From Streptomyces violascens (GTDB taxonomy: Bacteria > Actinomycetota > Actinomycetes > Streptomycetales > Streptomycetaceae): DNA of 64,000 nt. Shown piece after piece: positions 57,987 through 64,000 of this stretch. The notes below the pieces were generated by a model. It had not been told where the DNA came from. It saw nothing but the letters and a program-made list of their open reading frames with translations, and ran no database searches. Positions within the stretch are counted from its first letter, which is position 1. Each line of letters begins with the position of its first letter. The position numbers and the translations under genes are program-made. Location: assembly GCF_014649955.1 (NCBI RefSeq), contig NZ_BMUA01000036.1:1-64000 (forward strand), given 5' to 3'.

Positions 57987-58948
57987 CCGTTCTGACCTCC
58001 TCCCTCACCCCCACCGGCCTGGCCGCCGCCCGCAAGCACACCGCGCTGCCCAAGGCGGACGCCCTCGTCGAGGCGCTGCCGTGGATCGCCCGCCACCAGG
58101 GCAAGACCATCGTGATCAAGTTCGGCGGCAACGCCATGGTCGACGACAAGCTGAAGGCCGCCTTCGCCGAGGACATCCTGTTCCTGCACCACGCGGGCCT
58201 GCGCCCGGTCGTCGTGCACGGCGGCGGCCCCCAGATCAGCAGCCAGCTGGAGAGACTCGGCCTCGAGTCCCAGTTCACCGGCGGCCTGAGAGTGACCACC
58301 GACGAGACGATGGACGTCGTACGGATGGTGCTGGCCGGCCAGGTGCAGCGCGAACTGGTGGGCCTGCTCAACCGGCACGGCCCGCACGCGGTCGGTATGA
58401 CCGGCGAGGATGCCCGCCTGATGACCGCCGACAAGACGTACGCCGAGATCGACGGCGAGCAGGTCGACATCGGCCGCGTCGGCGAGGTCACCGACGTGGA
58501 CGCCGGAGTGGTCGAGGCCCTCCTGGACGACGGCCGCATCCCGGTCATCTCCTCGATCGCCCGCAGCACGGACGCCGAGGACGCCGCCGACGGAGGCGTC
58601 TTCAACGTCAACGCCGACACCGCGGCCGCGGCGCTGGCCGCCGCCCTGGACGCCGAGATGCTGATGATCCTCACCGACGTCGAGGGCCTGTACGCGGACT
58701 GGCCGCACAGCGAGGAGGTCATCCCGCGCCTGAGCGCCACCGAGCTGGAGAACCTCATCCCGGACCTGGCCAGCGGCATGATCCCCAAGATGCAGGGCTG
58801 CCTGCACGCGGTGAGCAACGGGGTGCGCGCGGCCCGCGTCATCGACGGCCGGGTCAAGCACTCGCTGCTCCTGGAGATCTTCACCGACGAAGGCATCGGC
58901 ACGATGGTCGTGCCCGACGGCACACCCCACAAGGGAGCGGCGGCATGA
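57983..58948 (+). CDS. argB: Acetylglutamate kinase
   Basis: A 321-residue amino-acid kinase phosphorylating N-acetylglutamate. Motifs: TIVIKFGGNAMVDD, VVVHGGGPQISSQL, FNVNADTAAAALA and the ATP-binding IPKMQGCLHAV. ATG overlaps the argJ stop. The family is usually the arginine-inhibited control point; whether this copy has lost feedback inhibition, as would suit a biosynthetic cluster, cannot be judged by eye. Confidence 0.95.
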   Translation: MTVLTSSLTPTGLAAARKHTALPKADALVEALPWIARHQGKTIVIKFGGNAMVDDKLKAAFAEDILFLHHAGLRPVVVHGGGPQISSQLERLGLESQFTGGLRVTTDETMDVVRMVLAGQVQRELVGLLNRHGPHAVGMTGEDARLMTADKTYAEIDGEQVDIGRVGEVTDVDAGVVEALLDDGRIPVISSIARSTDAEDAADGGVFNVNADTAAAALAAALDAEMLMILTDVEGLYADWPHSEEVIPRLSATELENLIPDLASGMIPKMQGCLHAVSNGVRAARVIDGRVKHSLLLEIFTDEGIGTMVVPDGTPHKGAAA

Positions 58949-60150
58949 GCGGCGAAGGCGCCAATACCGGCCTGAGACGGCGCTGGCAGGGCGCCATGAT
59001 GGACAACTTCGGCACCCCGCGCGTCCCCCTGGTCCGCGGCGCGGGCACCCGGGTGTGGGACGCCGAGGGCACGGAGTACCTCGACTTCCTCGGCGGCATC
59101 GCCGTCAACGCACTCGGCCACGCCCACCCCGCCGTCGTCGAGGCGGTGTCCGCCCAGGTCGCAGCCCTGGGACACGTCTCGAACCTGTTCATCGCCGAGC
59201 CGACCGTGGCGCTCGCCGAGCGCCTGGTGGAGCTGTCGGGCCGCACGGGCCGGGTGTACTTCTCCAACTCCGGCGCCGAGGCCAACGAGGCCGCCTTCAA
59301 GATCGGCCGCCTGACCGGCCGGCGCCACATGGTCTCCACCGTCGGCGGCTTCCACGGCCGCACGATGGGTTCTCTCGCCCTCACCGGACAACAGACCAAA
59401 CGGTTTGGTTTTGAGCCACTTCCGGGCGACGTTACGTACATTCCGTACGGAGACACCGAGGCGCTGCGGGCGGCCGTCACCCCCGAGACCGCCTTCGTCA
59501 TCCTGGAGCCGATCCAGGGCGAGAACGGCGTGGTCGTCCCGCCGCCCGGTTACCTCCAGGCGGCCCGCGAGATCACGTCGGCGACCGGCACGCTCCTGGT
59601 CCTGGACGAGATCCAGACAGGCATCGGCCGCACCGGCCACTGGTTCGCGGCCCAGGCCGAGGGCGTCGAGGCGGACGTGGTCACGCTCGCCAAGGGCCTC
59701 GGCGGAGGCCTGCCCATCGGCGCCACCCTCGCTTTCGGCCGCGCCGCCGAGCTGCTCACCCCCGGCACCCACGGCTCGACCTTCAGCGGCAACCCCGTGG
59801 TGTGCGCGGCCGCCCTCGCGGTGCTCGACACCATCGCGGGCCAGGGCCTTCTCGACCAGGTCAAGCGGACCGGCGAGCAGCTGCGCCGCGGCATCGAGGC
59901 CCTCGGCCACCCGCTGGTGAAGGAGGTCCGCGGAGCCGGCCTCCTGCTGGGCATCGTGCTCGCCGAGCCGGTCGCCGCCCAGGTGCAGCAGGCCGCCCAG
60001 GACGCGGGCCTGCTCGTGAACGCGGCGACCGCGGACGTGGTCCGCCTGGCCCCGCCCCTGATCCTCTCCGAAGCCGACGCGGACACCTTCCTCGACCGGC
60101 TCCCGGCCGTACTCAGCGCCGCCTTGGGGGCGGCAGCCCCGGCCGCCTGA
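58945..60150 (+). CDS. argD: Acetylornithine aminotransferase
   Basis: A 401-residue class III PLP aminotransferase converting the semialdehyde to N-acetylornithine. Motifs: FSNSGAEANEAAFK, GGFHGRTMG, VLDEIQTGIGRTG and the PLP lysine in TLAKGLGGGLPIGA. It overlaps argB by ATGA and ends the operon. In Streptomyces chromosomes argD is normally followed by the repressor gene argR; here the exporter gene follows instead, which supports a dedicated, separately controlled copy. Confidence 0.95.
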   Translation: MSGEGANTGLRRRWQGAMMDNFGTPRVPLVRGAGTRVWDAEGTEYLDFLGGIAVNALGHAHPAVVEAVSAQVAALGHVSNLFIAEPTVALAERLVELSGRTGRVYFSNSGAEANEAAFKIGRLTGRRHMVSTVGGFHGRTMGSLALTGQQTKRFGFEPLPGDVTYIPYGDTEALRAAVTPETAFVILEPIQGENGVVVPPPGYLQAAREITSATGTLLVLDEIQTGIGRTGHWFAAQAEGVEADVVTLAKGLGGGLPIGATLAFGRAAELLTPGTHGSTFSGNPVVCAAALAVLDTIAGQGLLDQVKRTGEQLRRGIEALGHPLVKEVRGAGLLLGIVLAEPVAAQVQQAAQDAGLLVNAATADVVRLAPPLILSEADADTFLDRLPAVLSAALGAAAPAA

Positions 60151-60378
60151 CGCAGAAGAACCCCAGGTCCACGACGCGGTACGCCGTACCTGGTTGCGCA
60201 CACTGTGCGCAGAGTCGTACAGTGTTCCCAGAAGGCGCACGGTGTACGTGCACACGGCCAAGGTTTGAGACCGGAAAGGGACTGGAAAAAACCGCTATGC
60301 TGGTTTGATAATTGGCTCCAGAAGCCCCACCCCCCTGTCGGCCTCGGGTCGCCGGGCTCACGCCGTTCGAAAGGTTTG
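60151..60378 (+). promoter_or_regulatory. Exporter control region: 36-bp element plus ARE-like operator
   Basis: Two separate control elements precede the exporter. At 60193-60228 lies the element with left part GTTGCGCACACTGT and right part CGTACRGTGTTCC, shared with 14669-14704; its arms ACACTGT and ACAGTGT are inverted. At 60289-60306 lies AAACCGCTATGCTGGTTT, the receptor-type operator. The spacing between them (about 100 bp) is nearly the same as before receptor 2. Dual control by the TetR at 9311 and by the hormone receptors is the simplest reading. Confidence 0.65.
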
Positions 60379-61905
60379 ATGATGGAGACGACGGAACGTC
60401 ACCCACGCCGGTGGCTCATCCTGGTCGTGCTGTGCCTCAGCACCCTGGTGCTGGTCATCGACAACATGGTGCTCACCGTGGCGGTCCCGACGATCGCGGA
60501 GGATCTGGGCGCGAGCGCTCAGGACCTGCAGTGGGTCCTCGAGTCGTACATGCTGGTCTTCGCCGGGCTCCTGCTCACCGCGGGAAGCCTCTCCGACAAG
60601 TTCGGCCGGCGCAAGATGATGATCATCGGTCTCGCGCTGTTCGGCGCGGCCTCGGTGGTGGCCATGGAGGCCACCACGCCCGAGATGCTCATCATCGGCC
60701 GCTCCCTGATGGGGGTCGGCGGCGCGCTGGTCATGCCGTCCACCCTCTCGATCCTCATCACCGTCTTCGACGAGGCCGAGCGCCCCAAGGCGATCGCCGT
60801 GTGGTCCGCGGTCGCGATGGTCGGCCTGGTCGGCGGCCCGGTCCTCGGCGGCGCGCTGCTCGCCCAGTTCTGGTGGGGCGTCGTCTTCCTGATCAACATC
60901 CCGATCGCGATCCTGGCGATCATCGCCGCGATGGTCCTGATGCCGGAGTCCAAGGGCCCCTGGCGCAAGGCCGACCCGGTCGGCATGGTCCTCTCCGTCG
61001 TCGGCATGAGCGCCCTGGTCTGGACGATCAACGAGTTCCCCAAGGGCGGCCTGTCCCACCAGTCCACGCAGATCTCCCTCGCGGTCACCGTCGTCGCGCT
61101 CGTCGCGTTCGGCATCTGGGAGGCCCGCTCGAAGTCGCCGATGGTGCCGCTGGCCCTGTTCCGCGACAAGGTGTTCACCGGCGCCAGCTTCTCGCTGGTC
61201 CTGCTCACCCTCGCCAACGGCGGCCTGATGCTGGTCCTGACCCAGTACCTCCAGTTCGTCCTCGGCTACACCCCGACCGAAACGGGCCTCGCCTTCACCC
61301 CGCTCGCCGTCGCCACCCTGCTCTTCAACACGATCGGCGCCTCGCTGATCGCCAAGACCGGCAACCGCGTCATGGCGGTCCTGGGCCTGCTGATCATCGC
61401 CTCGGGCTTCGCGCTCCTCGCCAACCTGACCACCGAGTCCGGCTGGGGCGTCCTGGCCGGCGCCATGGTCCTGATGGGCGCCGGCTCCGGCCTGGCGATG
61501 CCCGCCGCGATGGCCGCCATGATGGGCGCCATCCCCGACGAGCACGCCGGTGTCGGCTCGGCCCTGAACGACACGATCCAGCAGGCGGGCGCCGCCCTCG
61601 GCGTCGCCATCCTCGGCGCGATCCTCTCCAGCACGTTCACCGACAAGATGCCGGCCGACGCCCCCGCGGCGGCCCGCCACTCCATCGGCGACGCCCTCGC
61701 GGCCTCCGCCAACGACAGCAACCTGCTCAACGCCACCCACAGCGCGTTCACCGACGCCATGTCCGCCAGCTTCCTCGTCGGCGCCGCCGGCGTCGTGGGC
61801 GCCGCGATCCTCGCGGTGTTCCTCATGAAGGGCAAGGACAAGGAAGCCCCGGCCACCGAGACCGCCGACCAGAACCCGGCGGACGCGGTCCTCGCCACCC
61901 ACTGA
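60379..61905 (+). CDS. DHA2-family MFS drug exporter (14 TM)
   Basis: About 508 residues, with two adjacent ATGs (60379 or 60382). Hydrophobic segments fit a 14-helix EmrB/QacA-type proton antiporter. Motif A-like GSLSDKFGRRKMM follows TM2; the DHA2 signature ALVMPSTLSIL and the TM5 motif GLVGGPVLGGAL are present. Placed at the right end of the cluster with a hormone-receptor operator and a TetR-type element in front, it is the likely export and self-resistance protein for the peptide. Confidence 0.88.
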   Translation: MMETTERHPRRWLILVVLCLSTLVLVIDNMVLTVAVPTIAEDLGASAQDLQWVLESYMLVFAGLLLTAGSLSDKFGRRKMMIIGLALFGAASVVAMEATTPEMLIIGRSLMGVGGALVMPSTLSILITVFDEAERPKAIAVWSAVAMVGLVGGPVLGGALLAQFWWGVVFLINIPIAILAIIAAMVLMPESKGPWRKADPVGMVLSVVGMSALVWTINEFPKGGLSHQSTQISLAVTVVALVAFGIWEARSKSPMVPLALFRDKVFTGASFSLVLLTLANGGLMLVLTQYLQFVLGYTPTETGLAFTPLAVATLLFNTIGASLIAKTGNRVMAVLGLLIIASGFALLANLTTESGWGVLAGAMVLMGAGSGLAMPAAMAAMMGAIPDEHAGVGSALNDTIQQAGAALGVAILGAILSSTFTDKMPADAPAAARHSIGDALAASANDSNLLNATHSAFTDAMSASFLVGAAGVVGAAILAVFLMKGKDKEAPATETADQNPADAVLATH

Positions 61906-61931
61906 CCCCGACCCCCCACCACACACGGATC

Positions 61932-61979
61932 GCGAGAGCGGTGACCTGGGCCCCTACCGGCCGAGGCCGCCGCTCTCGC
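61932..61979 (+). terminator. Hairpin after exporter gene
   Basis: GCGAGAGCGG pairs with CCGCTCTCGC over a 28-base GC-rich loop that can fold further, 26 bp after the exporter stop and just before the RDD gene. Confidence 0.45.
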
Positions 61980-61999
61980 CGTATCAGCGGGAGACGCCC

Positions 62000-62755
62000 A
62001 TGCACCCCACCACCCCCCAGGACCCCTTAGCGCCCGAGAACCGCCCCGCCATGGCCCGTCGCGCACTGGCCTGGGCCGTCGACTTCGCCCTGGTCCTCGC
62101 GGCCGCGTACGCGATCGGCGTCTACACCGTCCACCAGATCACCGACGTGTGGGACAACGCGCCCGAACTCGGCGTATCCACCTGGCAGTTGATCACGGGA
62201 GACGGCGACGCGATCGACAGGGCGGGCCAGTTCGCCACATCGCTCTGGCACCAAGTGGTAACAGCGGTAATCCAGGGTTTCCTGCTCCTGGCCGCGGCCA
62301 CCTTCGCCTACCACTGGGCATGCCTGACGTTCACGGGCCGCACCCTGGGCAAGGCGCTGCTCGGAGTACGCCTGACCCCGCACACCCCGGGCCGGACAGC
62401 CGCCCGGGCCGCCGTGACCACCCTCGCGGACGTGGGCTGCTTCGCCTTCGCCTGCTGCCTGCTGATCTCCGGCCACCCGGTCTGGTCGGTCATCGCGTGG
62501 CTGGGCGCGGTGGCGGTGTTCTGGTTCAACGCCCTGTCGGCGTACTCGGGCCGCACGGTGGCCGACCGGATAGCAGGCACGACGGTGGTGAACGCGACGT
62601 ACGAGGCCCCCGCCCCCCAGCCCGCCCACCAGCCTTCCTTCCAGCCCCCGGCCCCGCAGTACGCCGCCCCGCCGGCACCCCCGCAGTACGCCCCACCGAT
62701 GCCCCAGCACCACCCCCGACCCCACGCCCACCCCGAACCGAGCTGGACACAGTGA
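62000..62755 (+). CDS. RDD-family membrane protein
   Basis: A 251-residue membrane protein with an RDD-like start (MARRALAWAVDFALVLAAAY), a second hydrophobic segment near residues 90-115, TGRTLGKALLGVRL (the conserved GK..LG..V motif) and a third near 145-185. The last 45 residues are Pro/Gln-rich (QPAHQPSFQPPAPQ and similar). Members are common in actinobacteria; the function is mostly unknown. GGGAG precedes the ATG by seven bases. It is probably outside the peptide cluster. Confidence 0.75.
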   Translation: MHPTTPQDPLAPENRPAMARRALAWAVDFALVLAAAYAIGVYTVHQITDVWDNAPELGVSTWQLITGDGDAIDRAGQFATSLWHQVVTAVIQGFLLLAAATFAYHWACLTFTGRTLGKALLGVRLTPHTPGRTAARAAVTTLADVGCFAFACCLLISGHPVWSVIAWLGAVAVFWFNALSAYSGRTVADRIAGTTVVNATYEAPAPQPAHQPSFQPPAPQYAAPPAPPQYAPPMPQHHPRPHAHPEPSWTQ

Positions 62756-62873
62756 TGCAGACACCCCACAACCACCGCCCCCTGCCGGCCCCGGCACTGG
62801 CCTGCCGCCTGTGCGCACCGAGCCCGCGCGGAGGCGACAGGAGCCCTTCGTACCGCCGGGCGAAGGACGTGAC

Positions 62874-63107
62874 GTGGGAGTACGGAAGCCGCCGCCACTG
62901 AGGGGGTACGAGGGGGTTCGATCACCGGCGATCCCCCTTTCTCAGACCGTCGGCGTCCCCCGGGTGGAGCACATCGAGCCCGACGAGTTCCTGGCAAGCT
63001 ATTGGTCCGCGCCCATGCTCCGGCCCCGCGACCTGTGCGACCCGATGCGGCTGGCCGGCATGCCCACGGTCGCATCGGACGCGCTGACGAACGGGGACGA
63101 ATCGTGA
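62874..63107 (+). CDS. Small protein of unknown function, coupled pair 1
   Basis: About 77 residues from a GTG with AAGGA six bases upstream. The C-terminal half (RVEHIEPDEFLASYWSAP, then LRPRDLCDPMRLAGMP) has the look of a conserved segment, but I do not recognise the family. It overlaps the next small gene by GTGA, so the two are probably translated together. Confidence 0.4.
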   Translation: MGVRKPPPLRGYEGVRSPAIPLSQTVGVPRVEHIEPDEFLASYWSAPMLRPRDLCDPMRLAGMPTVASDALTNGDES

Positions 63108-63304
63108 CCCAGACCCAGGCCCCGAGTACGTACGTGACCCCCGAATGCCGCGAGGCCCGCAACCTCCGCTGGGAGACGGGACACCTCCACTGCCCCGGCC
63201 CACTCGAACTGCGGCAGCCGCCGGGCACGCTGCCCCTCGAAGTTCTCAACTGCGCCTGCCCCTGCCACAGGGGCAAGCCCGGAGCCGCCTTCAGGGGGTG
63301 CTGA
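63104..63304 (+). CDS. Small Cys-rich protein, coupled pair 2
   Basis: A 66-residue protein starting at the GTG that overlaps the previous stop. The sequence YVTPECREARNLRWETGHLH, then LNCACPCHRGKPGAAF, contains four Cys and several His that could bind a metal. Small proteins of this pattern recur in Streptomyces genomes, to my recollection without known function. Confidence 0.45.
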   Translation: MTQTQAPSTYVTPECREARNLRWETGHLHCPGPLELRQPPGTLPLEVLNCACPCHRGKPGAAFRGC

Positions 63305-63376
63305 CCAGCCCGGCACCCCCCGTCGGCCGGCAGAAAACAACTCGGGTCGACGCGTTCGCCTCGAAAACTGCGAACC

Positions 63377-64000
63377 TCAGCCCTTGCCCAGCGTCCGCCC
63401 GAGAAGCGGCAGCAACCGCTCCCAATGCCGCTGCATCCCCGCAGGACTGAACGCCGCGGTGTCGGCCATGGTGAAGCCGTGCAGGGTGCCGGGGTAGACC
63501 TCGCAGCTGTAGTCGACACCGGCGGCGTCCAGCGCCCGGCCGAGCTCGGCGATGCCCTCGGGCGTCAGGTCGTGCTCGGCGAGCCCGAAGTGGACCTCGG
63601 CGGTGAGCTTGGCGGCGAGACGGTGCGGACTGTCGGGCGCGTCGGTGACCAGGCCGCCCGGGTGGAACCCGGCGACAGCGGCCACCAGCTCGGGGTGCGC
63701 GGCCGCGGTACGCATCGCCAGGCCGCCCCCCATGCAGTAGCCGACCGTGCCGACCGGCCCGGCACCGACCTCGGGCTGGGAGGTGAGGAAGGCGAGGTAG
63801 GCCCCGGCGTCGCGCAGGGCGAGCTCCGGGGTGAGCGCGTCGACCATCGGCATCAGCTGGCCGAAGAGCTCGACCCGGTTCTCCTGCCCGATGAACCCGG
63901 GAACCTCCACCACCGGCGCCGGACCGTACCGGTAGAAGAGATTGGGCACGAGCACGTAGTACCCGTGCCCGGCCAGCTCGCGCGCCGTCTCCTCCAGCAC
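63377..64000 (-). CDS. Dienelactone hydrolase family protein, 5' end outside window
   Basis: The 207 visible residues belong to an alpha/beta hydrolase of the dienelactone hydrolase family. The nucleophile Cys is in GTVGYCMGGG, the acid Asp in GLAEHDLTPEG and the His in YPGTLHGFTM. The start lies beyond base 64000, so about 30-40 N-terminal residues are missing from view. It is a common soluble enzyme and nothing ties it to the peptide pathway. Confidence 0.85.
   Translation of the reverse strand: MLEETARELAGHGYYVLVPNLFYRYGPAPVVEVPGFIGQENRVELFGQLMPMVDALTPELALRDAGAYLAFLTSQPEVGAGPVGTVGYCMGGGLAMRTAAAHPELVAAVAGFHPGGLVTDAPDSPHRLAAKLTAEVHFGLAEHDLTPEGIAELGRALDAAGVDYSCEVYPGTLHGFTMADTAAFSPAGMQRHWERLLPLLGRTLGKG

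Overview
The window looks like the end of a Streptomyces (or close relative) linear replicon, most probably a large linear plasmid or a chromosome arm that has exchanged with one. The DNA is very GC-rich with G/C-ending codons. The left edge carries telomere-like hairpins with three-base loops. Next to it are a terminal-protein gene (tpg) and a telomere-associated gene (tap), a parA/parB pair surrounded by 21 copies of a palindrome with core TTATCACGSCGTGATAA, and, further in, a winged-helix Rep-like gene with DnaA-box-like direct repeats inside it.

Layout: 1-2050 is subterminal DNA with hairpins, three TTCCCCTNNAGGGGAA sites and three small DNA-binding proteins. 2047-9310 is the telomere/partition block. 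9311-18518 is a regulatory and signalling island: a TetR repressor, an acyl-CoA oxidase, a P450 and three ArpA/AvaR-type receptors, the gene set expected for an avenolide-like butenolide hormone, with the Rep-like gene between them. 18519-61905 is a nonribosomal peptide cluster. 62000-64000 is ordinary flanking DNA (an RDD membrane protein, two small coupled ORFs and a dienelactone hydrolase cut by the window edge).

The peptide cluster is built around piperazic acid (Piz). It has an ornithine N5-hydroxylase (KtzI type) and a haem piperazate synthase (KtzT type, easily mis-annotated as an FMN-binding regulator). A full argCJBD operon and a DDAH-family hydrolase could feed ornithine. The 5451-residue synthetase is C-A-T-E-C-A-T-C-A-T-E-C-A-T-TE, and I read the same specificity code, DVFTVAAYAK (Piz type), in all four A domains, predicting a D-Piz/L-Piz/D-Piz/L-Piz run. 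Upstream are an acyl ligase-KR-T protein, a diverged serine hydroxymethyltransferase (probably making alpha-methylserine), and a two-module synthetase. Its first A domain has a Cys-like code and its second is a decayed Piz-type A domain lacking the P-loop and the A10 lysine. A P450 with a highly unusual I-helix, an MbtH protein, a type II thioesterase, a StrR/NovG-like activator and a 14-TM exporter complete the cluster.

The regulatory layer appears to be one circuit. An 18-bp operator, AWACS-N8-GGTWY, occurs eight times: before the acyl-CoA oxidase, before each receptor gene, before the StrR-like activator (twice), 42 kb away before the exporter, and once near a doubtful small ORF. This suggests a hormone locus and a Piz-rich peptide cluster travelling together on a mobile linear replicon. 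All assignments are from reading the sequence; no database search was run.
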